Shown: one piece after another, positions 7,755-16,278 of the stretch
How positions within the stretch are numbered: the first letter of the stretch is position 1
Layout of the letters: every line of letters begins with the position of its first letter
Source: an uncultured Lachnospiraceae bacterium
Lineage (GTDB): Bacteria > Bacillota > Clostridia > Lachnospirales > Lachnospiraceae
Direction of reading: 5' to 3'
Assembly (NCBI GenBank): GCA_934402515.1
Contig: CAKRTZ010000002.1
Location: forward strand, 1-64,000
Length of the DNA: 64,000 bases
The notes under the pieces: model-generated
The model's input: only the letters and a program-made list of their open reading frames with translations
Told to the model about the DNA's origin: nothing
Database searches by the model: none
Program-made: the position numbers and the translations under genes

Positions 7755-9146
7755 CCTTTTTATTAAAAGTGCCACAGTCTCTATCCCTGTGGTCCAGGGG
7801 AATTGATCCACACTGACACACCGGGTCATGCGATAACCGGCGGCATAAAATGCCTCCAGATCTCTTGCCAGACTGGTGGGCTTACAGGAAATATACACCA
7901 GCTGTTTCACACCATATCCCAGAATCTTACCGATTGCCTTGGGATGAATGCCATCTCTGGGCGGATCCAGGATAATCATGTCCGGCTTCTGCTCCAGATC
8001 GTCCAGTACCCTCAGGACATCTCCTGCAATAAACTCGCAGTTATCCAATCCATTGTCCCTAGCATTTTCCCTGGCTGCTTTCACCGCTTCCTCTACGATT
8101 TCCACACCGATCACTTTCTTTGCCACCGGAGCCATCAGCTGAGCAATGGTTCCGGTTCCGCTGTATAGGTCAAAGACTGTTTTATCAGGTTCTTCCCCGG
8201 CCTCATTCAGATCCCCTACATATTCACGGACGGTCTCATAGAGAACTTCTGCGCTGTAGCTGTTGGTCTGAAAAAAGGAAAAAGGGGAAATCCGGAATCT
8301 CAGTCCCAGTAATTCTTCATAAAAATAATCCTGTCCATAGAGAAGCTCCGTCCGGTCGCTCTGAATCACATCTGCCACACTGTCATTTTCTATATGGAGG
8401 ATTCCTACGATTCTCCCTTCCAGAGATAGTTTCCTCAGCATCCCGGTAAATTCGGAAAGATCCGGCTGCTGTTGGGTTGTAGTCACCAGGGCCACCAGGA
8501 TTTCTCCGGTACGGGATGCTTTACGAACCAGCAAATGACGCAGATAGCCCACATGGGTCAAACGATGGAAAAATAGTAATCCTGTTCCGGCAAAGTAATC
8601 CAATACTCCACTCAGGATTTTACGATAGTCTTCATCCACAATCTGACAGTTCCGTACACTGACCAGATCATAAAAACTGCCTCTTTTGTGCATTCCCAGA
8701 GCAAGCGGTCCGTCCTTCACTTCATCACCGAAGGTAAACTCCATTTTATTTCTGTATCCATAAATAACGGGGCTGGCTTTTATCCCCTCAAAAATCTCCG
8801 GTCTTTCCTCCAGGTAAGCCGCTAACAGATTTTTGATCTGCTCTTCCTTTATACGAAGCTGCTCCTCATAGGGCAGGCTGATGTAGGTACAGCCACCGCA
8901 TTTACCAAAATGAGGGCAGACAGCTTCCTCTTTTTCCATAGGAGATTTCTCCAGTACTTCCAGAAGCATCCCCTCTGCCTTTTTCTTTCGGTTTTTATTG
9001 ACACGAAAAGAAACCTTCTGGCCCGGCAGCGCATTTTTGACCAACGCAGTCTCTGTTGTCCCATCTTCCATGGTGACCTGCACCATTCCTTTGTTGGGAA
9101 AGTCGATTCTTTCTACAATTCCCTCATAAGTAACACCTTTTTTCAT
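7752..9146 (-). CDS. rlmD: 23S rRNA (uracil-5-)-methyltransferase RumA/RlmD family
   Basis: A 464-residue SAM-dependent RNA m5U methyltransferase. An N-terminal TRAM domain (about residues 1-60) is followed by the 4Fe-4S ligand motif CPHFGKCGGC near 77-86, with the fourth cysteine near 165 (VRNCQIV). The Rossmann fold has DLYSGTGTIAQ and LDPPRDGI; the catalytic cysteine is in YISCKPTSLARD near 420. Clostridia often carry two paralogs of this family (RlmD/RlmCD/TrmA types), so the exact uridine modified is not certain. It stands alone between two terminators. Confidence 0.9.
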   Translation of the reverse strand: MKKGVTYEGIVERIDFPNKGMVQVTMEDGTTETALVKNALPGQKVSFRVNKNRKKKAEGMLLEVLEKSPMEKEEAVCPHFGKCGGCTYISLPYEEQLRIKEEQIKNLLAAYLEERPEIFEGIKASPVIYGYRNKMEFTFGDEVKDGPLALGMHKRGSFYDLVSVRNCQIVDEDYRKILSGVLDYFAGTGLLFFHRLTHVGYLRHLLVRKASRTGEILVALVTTTQQQPDLSEFTGMLRKLSLEGRIVGILHIENDSVADVIQSDRTELLYGQDYFYEELLGLRFRISPFSFFQTNSYSAEVLYETVREYVGDLNEAGEEPDKTVFDLYSGTGTIAQLMAPVAKKVIGVEIVEEAVKAARENARDNGLDNCEFIAGDVLRVLDDLEQKPDMIILDPPRDGIHPKAIGKILGYGVKQLVYISCKPTSLARDLEAFYAAGYRMTRCVSVDQFPWTTGIETVALLIKR

Positions 9147-9228
9147 CCTTCACATTCTCTTCCCGGGGTATCCCCTGTATTTATGAAAATAGGATCCTGA
9201 TTACACAGGAAAAACTTCCTATGCAATC

Positions 9229-9274
9229 AAAAACTGCCGTACCGGCAGAATCCTCTTCTGCACAGCACGGCAGT
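9229..9274 (-). terminator. Intrinsic terminator of the small acidic membrane protein gene
   Basis: An ACTGCCGT/ACGGCAGT stem (9233-9240 with 9267-9274) encloses a second GCAGA/TCTGC stem; five U follow on the minus strand. Confidence 0.7.
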
Positions 9275-9293
9275 CTTACCTTTTGATCAAAAG

Positions 9294-9590
9294 TTATTCC
9301 TCATCTTTCGACTCTTCATCCGATTCCTCTTCTTCATCCTCAAAGAATTCGTCATCAAATTCATCATCAAAATCGTCTTCGAAGTCCTCCAGATAATCAG
9401 GAGCAAAGTAACGGTATACACCATAACCTATCGCAGCTGCTACAGCTACAATGCCCACAATAACAGCCACCCATACAGCCGGGTTGGTCTTTTTCTTCTC
9501 TTCTTCCTTTTTACCCAGCAAAGCTCCCAGCTTGCCTAAATCCATCTTACTCAGTTTACTCATATCGATTACATCTTCTAATCTATACAT
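9294..9590 (-). CDS. Small single-pass membrane protein with acidic tail
   Basis: A 98-residue protein of unknown function. Residues 1-35 are charged with several lysines, residues 37-60 form one transmembrane helix (VWVAVIVGIVAVAAAIGYGV), and the last 30 residues are almost entirely Asp and Glu. No cysteines or catalytic motif are present. The start at 9590 follows an AAAGGA site. It is probably monocistronic and has its own terminator. Similar small proteins are common in Lachnospiraceae but I cannot name a characterised homolog. Confidence 0.7.
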   Translation of the reverse strand: MYRLEDVIDMSKLSKMDLGKLGALLGKKEEEKKKTNPAVWVAVIVGIVAVAAAIGYGVYRYFAPDYLEDFEDDFDDEFDDEFFEDEEEESDEESKDEE

Positions 9591-9708
9591 GGGCGTCCAT
9601 CCTTTCTCGCATTGTTATATGAAATGCTCTTCTTAAAAATATAAAATAGTATACCACATCGTATCTGATTTTACCACGGCTTTATAAAAGTTTTAGATTT
9701 AGAAACTT

Positions 9709-12045
9709 TTAAATTTTTGACAGTTTGGCAAAACCGGCATACATAATTTTTTGACCTGCGGAGTCAAACTCCACCGTCACCTGATAATCTCTCGGTCCTG
9801 CTTCCAGGGCCTTTACCGTTCCGTCACCATACTTAATATGACGAACCCTGTCTCCTACCTCGTAATCCGGTTTTCCAAAGGTTCCGCCTCCCTTGGAAAT
9901 GCCGGGAGTGTTAAGAGATGCCATGCCTCTCGCAATAAACGGTTTATTCTCCTCGGCCGTTTTTTTCGGGCGAAGAGTTGCTTTGGGCTTCGCCTGTCCA
10001 TAATAGCCCGCAGGTTTTTCGTCCCGGAAGTTTATGCTCCGAGCCGGAGAATGTAAGGATGCCTCAAAGGAAGCCTCGAAAGAATCTCCCAGAGATTGAA
10101 AACGTTTAGGAGGATTGAGTTCTCCATCCAGCAGTTCTCCCGGAATTTCCCTTACAAAACGGCTCACCGGATTATACTGGGTTTCTCCATGAATCATTCT
10201 GGATCTGGCAAAGGAGAGGGTCAAATCCTTTTTGGCGCGGGTGATTCCCACATATGCAAGGCGGCGTTCCTCTTCTAAATCCGCCTCGTTTTCCGAATTA
10301 ATGCTCATATAACTGGGAAATAAACCATCTTCCATTCCCGCCAGATAGACCTGTTCAAATTCCAATCCTTTGGCTGAATGAAGCGTCATCAACAGCACCC
10401 GGTTTCCATCATCATCCACCCGGTCAATGTCGGCTACCAATGCCACCTCCTGTAAAAAACCGCTGAGAGAAGGCTCCTCTGCCGTTTCTTCATAAGCCAC
10501 CATTTTATTTAATAACTCCTGGACATTTTCCATCCGGTCATTGGTTTCTTCCTCGTCTCCCTCATCCAGGTAGTCTTCATATTGGGTCGTCTCAATAATA
10601 TCTGACATCAATTCCTTTAAATGATAATTCTCTGCCTTTGCGCGGAATACCTGGACCATCAGGACAAAGGGGGCAAGCTTGGATGCTCCCTTGCCGATTC
10701 CCGGAATCATCTCCGCCTGTGTCAATGCATCAAAGAAGCTGATGTTCTGAGCATCTGCATAATCCTGTACCCGGTTGATGGTAGTAGCACCAATTCCTCT
10801 TTTGGGAATATTGATGATCCGTTTCACTGCCAGGTCATCTCTTCCGTTGTCGATGGTTTTTAAATAGGCCAGCATGTCCTTAATCTCTCTGCGGGCATAG
10901 AAATTGGTTCCCCCCACTACATCATAAGGGATGCCCTCCATGATAAACTGTTCTTCCAACAGTCTGGCCTGGGCATTGGTACGATACAGTACGGCACAGT
11001 CTCCGTACTTGACTTTTCCGGTTCTTACTTTTCGTGCCACATCCGAAGCAATGTACTCCGCTTCCTCATAAGCGGTATCAAAGGGACGAAGATGAATCTG
11101 CTCTCCATCTTTGATACGGGTCCAGAGAGATTTTTCTTTTCGCCCACGGTTGTTGGCGATCACACTGTTGGCAGCATCCAGGATAATCTGGGTTGAACGA
11201 TAATTCTGCTCCAGTTTGATCACTTTCGCCTCCGGGTACACCTGTTCAAAGTCCAGAATATTGCGGATATTAGCTCCACGGAATTTATAAATGGACTGGT
11301 CGTCATCTCCCACCACGCACAAATTCCGGTATTTATCTGCCAAAAGACGGATCAGCTCGAACTGTGCCGTATTGGTATCCTGATACTCATCCACCATAAT
11401 GTACTTAAACCGCTCCTGATAGGATTCCAACACATCGGGGCAATCCCGGAACAGCTCTACCGTCTTTACAATAAGATCATCAAAGTCCAACGCATTATTT
11501 TTTTTCAATGCGTTCTGATATTCCTCGTAAATGAAAGCAATCTTGTCTGCACGCCAGTCCCCTGCATTTCTCAATCGATATTCTGTGGGACTGATGAGTT
11601 CGTCCTTCGCAGAGGAAATGGCACCCAGTAAAGCTCTTTCCTTATATTGCTTCGTATCCACATTCAGGCGTTTGCAAACATCTTTCATTAAAGATTTCTG
11701 ATCATCTGTATCATAAATGGTAAAACTGGTGTCAAAGCCCAACCGGTCAATATAACGACGCAAAATCCGTACGCAGGTGGAATGAAAGGTGGATACCCAG
11801 ATACTCTCTGAGCCAAATCCCACAATTTTATCCACACGTTCCCTCATTTCTCCTGCTGCTTTATTGGTAAAGGTGATGGCCAGGATATTCCAGGGATTCA
11901 CGCCTTCCTGATCGATGAGGTAAGCGATTCGGTGGGTCAGTACCCTGGTTTTTCCTGAACCGGCTCCTGCCAGAATCAGAACAGGTCCCTGAGTGGTAAA
12001 TACGCCCTCTTTCTGTTGTTCATTCAAGGTATCATACATGCTCAT
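9709..12045 (-). CDS. pcrA: UvrD/PcrA-type ATP-dependent DNA helicase
   Basis: A superfamily 1A 3'-5' DNA helicase of 778 residues. Walker A LAGAGSGKT lies near residues 23-31, with VDEYQDTN, GDDDQSIYKFRGA, LEQNYRST and a helicase C-terminal region ending LAYVGITRAKKDLTL. The last ~70 residues hold a Tudor-like segment (VGDRVRHIKYGDGTV) typical of PcrA and absent from Rep. It acts in nucleotide excision repair and in removing RecA or stalled RNA polymerase. The ATG at 12045 (MSMYDTLNEQQ) is preferred to an upstream TTG because the latter lacks a ribosome site; AGGAAAGG is somewhat distant (14 bases) from the chosen start. Confidence 0.92.
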   Translation of the reverse strand: MSMYDTLNEQQKEGVFTTQGPVLILAGAGSGKTRVLTHRIAYLIDQEGVNPWNILAITFTNKAAGEMRERVDKIVGFGSESIWVSTFHSTCVRILRRYIDRLGFDTSFTIYDTDDQKSLMKDVCKRLNVDTKQYKERALLGAISSAKDELISPTEYRLRNAGDWRADKIAFIYEEYQNALKKNNALDFDDLIVKTVELFRDCPDVLESYQERFKYIMVDEYQDTNTAQFELIRLLADKYRNLCVVGDDDQSIYKFRGANIRNILDFEQVYPEAKVIKLEQNYRSTQIILDAANSVIANNRGRKEKSLWTRIKDGEQIHLRPFDTAYEEAEYIASDVARKVRTGKVKYGDCAVLYRTNAQARLLEEQFIMEGIPYDVVGGTNFYARREIKDMLAYLKTIDNGRDDLAVKRIINIPKRGIGATTINRVQDYADAQNISFFDALTQAEMIPGIGKGASKLAPFVLMVQVFRAKAENYHLKELMSDIIETTQYEDYLDEGDEEETNDRMENVQELLNKMVAYEETAEEPSLSGFLQEVALVADIDRVDDDGNRVLLMTLHSAKGLEFEQVYLAGMEDGLFPSYMSINSENEADLEEERRLAYVGITRAKKDLTLSFARSRMIHGETQYNPVSRFVREIPGELLDGELNPPKRFQSLGDSFEASFEASLHSPARSINFRDEKPAGYYGQAKPKATLRPKKTAEENKPFIARGMASLNTPGISKGGGTFGKPDYEVGDRVRHIKYGDGTVKALEAGPRDYQVTVEFDSAGQKIMYAGFAKLSKI

Positions 12046-12081
12046 AAACGAATAAAAAACCTTTCCTATCTTCCTATGCAA

Positions 12082-12107
12082 TAATAAGACCCCGCAGACG
12101 CGGGGTC
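12082..12107 (-). terminator. Intrinsic terminator of the pspA-SPFH operon
   Basis: A perfect 8-bp GC-rich stem (GACCCCGC/GCGGGGTC, 12088-12107) with a 4-base loop, followed on the minus strand by a U-rich tail. Confidence 0.75.
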
Positions 12108-12146
12108 CTGAATAACATGATTATAATATACTTTATCGGATGCTCT

Positions 12147-13124
12147 TTACAGCTTTGCACCACATTCTGCACAGAAAGGTTTTCCCTCGGTCTTCGTGCC
12201 ACAGTTGGGGCAGAATTTCGGGTAAGCGCCTCCGTTGCTGCCACCTGCCTGCTGAGGCTGGGACTGAACCTGCGCCTGATTTTGATTCATATTCATCTGG
12301 TTGACAAGCTGCTGCCCCATTGCCATACCCATCTGTAAATTTACCATATCAGATGCGGTGGAATGAGCACCGGGTTTGGACATTGCATCTGCTGCTGCCA
12401 TCTGGGTATAACGGTTCATATCTCCTACCATAGACTGTGCAGCCGCTTTTTCCTGCATTTTCTTTACTTCCTCCGGATAGGAGAAACTCTCAATGTTAAA
12501 GTCGGTAATGCAGATACCGATCTTACGCATATCCATATCCAGATCGCTGGCAATTCCCTTGGCAATGCTTCTGGAATCCGACTGCAGATTAAACATATCT
12601 CTGCCTTCTTTACCAATCCAGGTCATTAACAGGGAATCCAGGTTAGAAGTGATACGCTCTTTCACATCGTCTACCGTGTAAAGGTGTTTCACACCGGCCA
12701 GTTTGTCAATCAGTACATCGAAATCTCCCACTTTACAGGAGAAGGTTCCGAATGCCCGGATGGGCATACCGCCGGGAAGTCCCGGTGCCTGCACATTGAT
12801 TGCATTTTTGGTTCCCCATTTCACCAGCATTTCCTTGGTATTTACAAACAGTACTTCTGCCCGCAGGGGAGTATTAAAACCAAACTTAAAAGATTTCAGT
12901 GTAGAGAGAAAAGGTATGATCTGTGATTCAATATCATAGCTGCCTTCATCGGTAAAGATACCCTCGATCCGGCCGTTATACAGAACAACGGCATCCTGAC
13001 CGGGGCGGATGATCAGCTTGGAACCTTTCTTGATCTCATCATTAGACCATTTCCAGAAAATGACTCCCTCTTTACTTTCATTCCACTCTACAACATTTAA
13101 AAGTTCTTTGGAAAATAATCCCAT
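12147..13124 (-). CDS. SPFH/Band-7 domain protein with C-terminal zinc ribbon
   Basis: A 325-residue protein resembling Bacillus YdjI. The SPFH-like domain covers roughly residues 20-230. A low-complexity Met/Gln/Asn linker (MNMNQNQAQVQSQPQQ) follows, and the C-terminus is a four-cysteine zinc ribbon with two CxxC pairs (CPNCG and CAECG). There is no obvious transmembrane segment. It lies 12 bases downstream of pspA in the same operon, as in Bacillus, where YdjI helps localise PspA at damaged membrane. A role in membrane-stress repair is inferred from this pairing. Confidence 0.87.
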   Translation of the reverse strand: MGLFSKELLNVVEWNESKEGVIFWKWSNDEIKKGSKLIIRPGQDAVVLYNGRIEGIFTDEGSYDIESQIIPFLSTLKSFKFGFNTPLRAEVLFVNTKEMLVKWGTKNAINVQAPGLPGGMPIRAFGTFSCKVGDFDVLIDKLAGVKHLYTVDDVKERITSNLDSLLMTWIGKEGRDMFNLQSDSRSIAKGIASDLDMDMRKIGICITDFNIESFSYPEEVKKMQEKAAAQSMVGDMNRYTQMAAADAMSKPGAHSTASDMVNLQMGMAMGQQLVNQMNMNQNQAQVQSQPQQAGGSNGGAYPKFCPNCGTKTEGKPFCAECGAKL

Positions 13125-13136
13125 CTTATGCTATCC

Positions 13137-13820
13137 TCACATTCCCATTTCCGCTTTTAAAGCAGCCAGTTCGTCATCAACCTGATCTGTCTTGTGATCT
13201 GCGTCGTATCTTCTGGTAAGTTCCTCTACAGATGCAGCGGTTTTATTTTTGTTCAACTCAGCCATGGCATCTGCTTCATCCAGCATCTTATTGACTTTCT
13301 CTTCCATACGGTCAAATGCTGCCATGTTATTGCCGGCGCTTTCCAGTCCAGAACCGAGTTTATTGATCTTCTGCTGGGTTTCTGCAACCTTTACTTTGGC
13401 CTTTAACATTTCCTGTTTGGACTTCAGGGTTGCAATATCTGCTTCCAGTTTATCATGCATATCACGCATCTTCGCTGCGTTCTCACATGCCAATGTGTAG
13501 TTCTGCTGTAAAACAGTCTGTTTCTGTGTCAGTTCCGCCTTTTTGGTCAAAAACTGTTTTGCTTCGTCATCATTTCCTGCAGCAACTGCCTTCCGCGCAT
13601 ACTCGCCCATTTTAGCAATTTCTGCTTCGCAGTCATCCAGTTTTCTCTTTGCGCTCTTCTCTTCTGCCATAACAGAAGCGGTTTCGGCCTTTACCTTAGC
13701 CAGATCATCGTTTAAGTTGCGCAGATACTGGTCAATCATTTTCTGCGGATCCTCTGCTTTATCCAGTAAAGCATTAAAGTTTGCCGCCATAATATCCTTG
13801 AATCTTGATAGTACTCCCAT
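13137..13820 (-). CDS. pspA: PspA/IM30 (ESCRT-III-like) membrane-stress protein
   Basis: A 227-residue, nearly all-helical coiled-coil protein beginning MGVLSRFKDIMAANFNALLD, the amphipathic helix and start of PspA/Vipp1 proteins. These form ESCRT-III-like polymers that stabilise the cytoplasmic membrane under envelope stress. The ribosome site AAGGAGG is ideal and is duplicated 36 bases further upstream, flanking a hairpin. Upstream lie a near-consensus promoter and a perfect 15-bp palindrome, so this operon is probably controlled by a dedicated repressor or activator rather than constitutive. It is co-transcribed with the SPFH gene. Confidence 0.92.
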   Translation of the reverse strand: MGVLSRFKDIMAANFNALLDKAEDPQKMIDQYLRNLNDDLAKVKAETASVMAEEKSAKRKLDDCEAEIAKMGEYARKAVAAGNDDEAKQFLTKKAELTQKQTVLQQNYTLACENAAKMRDMHDKLEADIATLKSKQEMLKAKVKVAETQQKINKLGSGLESAGNNMAAFDRMEEKVNKMLDEADAMAELNKNKTAASVEELTRRYDADHKTDQVDDELAALKAEMGM

Positions 13821-13827
13821 TTCTAAT

Positions 13828-13868
13828 CCTCCTTATTTTGCTAATTTCACGCAGTGAAATCTGCCTCC
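13828..13868 (-). repeat. Degenerate Shine-Dalgarno-bracketed hairpin element before pspA
   Basis: Two AGGAGG motifs (13828-13832 and 13864-13868, plus-strand CCTCC) 36 bases apart bracket a perfect ATTTCAC/GTGAAAT hairpin with a 3-base loop (13844-13860). Flanks match the elements before dapA, the ferredoxin gene and purA, but the inner hairpin differs. Confidence 0.5.
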
Positions 13869-13890
13869 TTGTGTCCTCTTGACATCCTGG

Positions 13891-13905
13891 GTACATATTA
13901 TGTAC
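13891..13905. promoter_or_regulatory. Perfect palindrome, pspA operator candidate
   Basis: GTACATA-T-TATGTAC, a 15-base perfect palindrome just downstream of the predicted pspA transcription start (+5 to +19). Confidence 0.5.
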
Positions 13906-13915
13906 AACCTTTTTT

Positions 13916-13944
13916 ATTATACCGAAAAAAAGCGGTGCTGTCGA
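13916..13944 (-). promoter_or_regulatory. pspA operon promoter
   Basis: TCGACA (13939-13944), 17-base spacer, TATAAT (13916-13921) on the minus strand. Predicted transcription start is near 13909. Confidence 0.6.
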
Positions 13945-13964
13945 TAGTCTGCAGGGAATTTTTC

Positions 13965-14999
13965 CTACTTTACAAAGTCCATATTCACCAGATCCTCATA
14001 GGGTACCCTCTGGGAAAGTTCTCCTGCCTCCTCCAAAATATTCTGAAGCAGAGTAAATGCCTCTTCTGTGAACACCAGATCACTCTTCCAGCTATCCTGC
14101 GCCTTATACCGTTCCACGATGATGGCCAGTGCATCCCCATCCGTCTCTTTAAACTGAGGTGCAATGGCCTTTGCAATCTCCTCTGAGGTATGGGAATCCA
14201 CAAATTCCATTCCCTTTTTTAAGGCATTGACAAATTTTCGGATGATCTCCGGGTTTTCCTCCAGATAACTCTTTTTGGCGCTGAAGGCAGTATAAGGAAC
14301 ATAGCCGGATGCTTCCCCAAGGGATGCCACCACATAGCCGTCTCCTTTCTGTTCCAAAGAAGTGGCATAGGGTTCAAATTCCACCGTATAGGTTCCCTGA
14401 CCACCGGAAAAAGCAGCTGCTGTGGAACCAAAATCAATGCTCTGGTCAATGTTTAAATCCGTTTTGGGGTCCATGTTATGTTTCTTTAAAATATACTCAA
14501 AAACCATTTCCGGCATGCCACCTGCTCTTCCGCCTAAAACATCCTGCTCCTGTAACAAAGACCAGTCAAAGTCCTCTATCGGCTCCCTTGCCACCAGGAA
14601 ATTTCCTGCACGCTGGGTCAGCTGGGCAAAGTTTACCGCATAATCCTGTGTTCCTCCCAGATAAGTATAAATGCTGCTTTCCGATCCCATAAATCCAATG
14701 TCTGCCTCACCTGTAAGCAATGCCGTCATGGTTTTATCCGCTCCATAACCGGTTACCAGTTCCAGATCAATTCCTTCCTCTTCAAAATAACCTTCCTCAA
14801 TTGCCACGTACATAGGCGCATAGAAAATGCTGTGAGCCACCTCATTCAACACTACCTTCGCAGTTTCTTTCCCCGATGTCTTTTCTCCGGATGCCGGGGC
14901 CTTACCGCCACAGCCTGTCATCATGCACACAAAAAGCGTTGTCAGTAAAATACCGACAACGCTCCGCTTTCTTTTCGTCCCTTTGCTTTTTGTTTTCAT
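13965..14999 (-). CDS. ABC transporter substrate-binding lipoprotein, NMT1/SsuA-like
   Basis: A 344-residue exported lipoprotein. The signal peptide ends in the lipobox CMMTGC (Cys about 30), and the mature part matches the NMT1/SsuA periplasmic-binding fold (VVLNEVAHSIFYAPMYVAIEEGYFEEEGI, GADKTMTALLTGEADIGFMG). Such proteins bind thiamine precursors, aliphatic sulfonates, taurine or nitrate. No permease or ATPase gene adjoins it, so it is an orphan binding protein in this window. The ATG at 14999 is chosen because GGAGGAG precedes it and it gives a normal signal peptide. The ligand cannot be deduced. Confidence 0.87.
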   Translation of the reverse strand: MKTKSKGTKRKRSVVGILLTTLFVCMMTGCGGKAPASGEKTSGKETAKVVLNEVAHSIFYAPMYVAIEEGYFEEEGIDLELVTGYGADKTMTALLTGEADIGFMGSESSIYTYLGGTQDYAVNFAQLTQRAGNFLVAREPIEDFDWSLLQEQDVLGGRAGGMPEMVFEYILKKHNMDPKTDLNIDQSIDFGSTAAAFSGGQGTYTVEFEPYATSLEQKGDGYVVASLGEASGYVPYTAFSAKKSYLEENPEIIRKFVNALKKGMEFVDSHTSEEIAKAIAPQFKETDGDALAIIVERYKAQDSWKSDLVFTEEAFTLLQNILEEAGELSQRVPYEDLVNMDFVK

Positions 15000-15069
15000 T
15001 TCTACTCCTCCAATCAAGTTCATACGCTTTACTATATGAAGAAACAGAAATGCGGGTGACAATTCTCTG

Positions 15070-16095
15070 CTAACTTACCACCCTGTTCTTACCGCTGCAT
15101 TTTCCCTGATACAGCTTGCGGTCTGCCTCAGCGATCCATTCATCCATCGACCATGCCTCCCGGAAAGTCTGAGCCCCAATGGTTGCTGTAATCCGCAGGC
15201 AGTCATCCTCAAACCGGAAAGGATGCTGGGCAATTGCTTTTCTCAGTCGTTCCAGTGCATCCTGTGCCTGCCCCAGGCTTTGATTTTCTCCAAAAATCAG
15301 AAACTCCTCACCACCCCACCGGCAGTTCACCTGTGTTGTGCATACAGAGCGGATCAGTGCGCCAATACTTTCCAACACACAGTCCCCGCAATTATGTCCA
15401 TACTGATCATTTACTTTTTTAAAATCATCCACATCCATGATGGCAATCCAGCCATTACAGGTCCGGCCTTCTCTCCACATTTGATCCAGAAAATCTACCA
15501 TATACTGACGGTTGTACAACCCGGTCAACTGGTCGTGCAGCGCCTGCTTAGCAAGTTCCTGCTCGTAATGTCTGGAGCGATTGGTCATAATCCCAAAGAA
15601 ACCTGCCACAAATGTAAAAATCAGAAAAGAATTTATCAGCAGAATAGAAAAAGCCGCCCGTTCATTCAATACATACTGGGGTCCGTTCCTTTTTACCATA
15701 ATCAGGCTGATGAAATATAGTGCTCCGCAAACCACACAAAGCATTACACCGTTTAAAGGTTCACTTTCCAGTTTTGCGGTCACATATTCCACATAAAAAA
15801 TAATTGCGATGCAGCCCAGAAAATACATCTGAAAACCTGCGCTCATTCCTACGCACAATACTGCGAAAAACATATGCAGCATGACTTCCAAAAAGGTGGT
15901 CGTCATATAAGTCTTCCACTTTGCCCTGGCGATCAACTGAAAATTTACCAGATAGGCAATCATGCTGAACATGTTGACATAGACCATCATATAAATAGAG
16001 TTTGCGAAGAAAAATGCCAGGAACCCAACATGAATGAATAGTAATGAAGCATTTAAAAGATAAATTAAATTCAATGCTGTCTTATTTTTTTGCAA
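15070..16095 (-). CDS. Membrane-bound diguanylate cyclase (GGDEF domain)
   Basis: A 341-residue protein with about six transmembrane helices in residues 10-185 and a C-terminal GGDEF domain. The active-site motif is WGGEEF near residue 261 and the substrate-binding DQLTGLYNRQYM segment is present, so it should synthesise cyclic-di-GMP from two GTP. No inhibitory RxxD is evident just before the motif. The start appears to be TTG at 16095, supported by AAGGGGAAGGG upstream; the first in-frame ATG would delete the first helix. It lies 70 bases upstream of the orphan binding protein, so the two could be co-transcribed. Confidence 0.85.
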   Translation of the reverse strand: MQKNKTALNLIYLLNASLLFIHVGFLAFFFANSIYMMVYVNMFSMIAYLVNFQLIARAKWKTYMTTTFLEVMLHMFFAVLCVGMSAGFQMYFLGCIAIIFYVEYVTAKLESEPLNGVMLCVVCGALYFISLIMVKRNGPQYVLNERAAFSILLINSFLIFTFVAGFFGIMTNRSRHYEQELAKQALHDQLTGLYNRQYMVDFLDQMWREGRTCNGWIAIMDVDDFKKVNDQYGHNCGDCVLESIGALIRSVCTTQVNCRWGGEEFLIFGENQSLGQAQDALERLRKAIAQHPFRFEDDCLRITATIGAQTFREAWSMDEWIAEADRKLYQGKCSGKNRVVS

Positions 16096-16229
16096 TGCGT
16101 TTCCCTTCCCCTTAGTGTCTGCTTTTTGGTCACATGCAAATGAATTTTTATTCTGATTTCAGAGTACATGTTACCGATATTTTTGTCAAATAAAAACAAA
16201 TTCTCTCTGAAAAAACATCCTTCCCTCTA

Positions 16230-16258
16230 TTGTTTTTCACAATAAAGTACGATATAAA
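16230..16258 (+). promoter_or_regulatory. Promoter of the SH3-domain exoprotein
   Basis: TTGTTT (16230-16235), 17-base spacer, TATAAA (16253-16258); the predicted leader is only about 14 bases. Confidence 0.45.
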
Positions 16259-16278
16259 TGATAAGAAGGAGTATCGTT

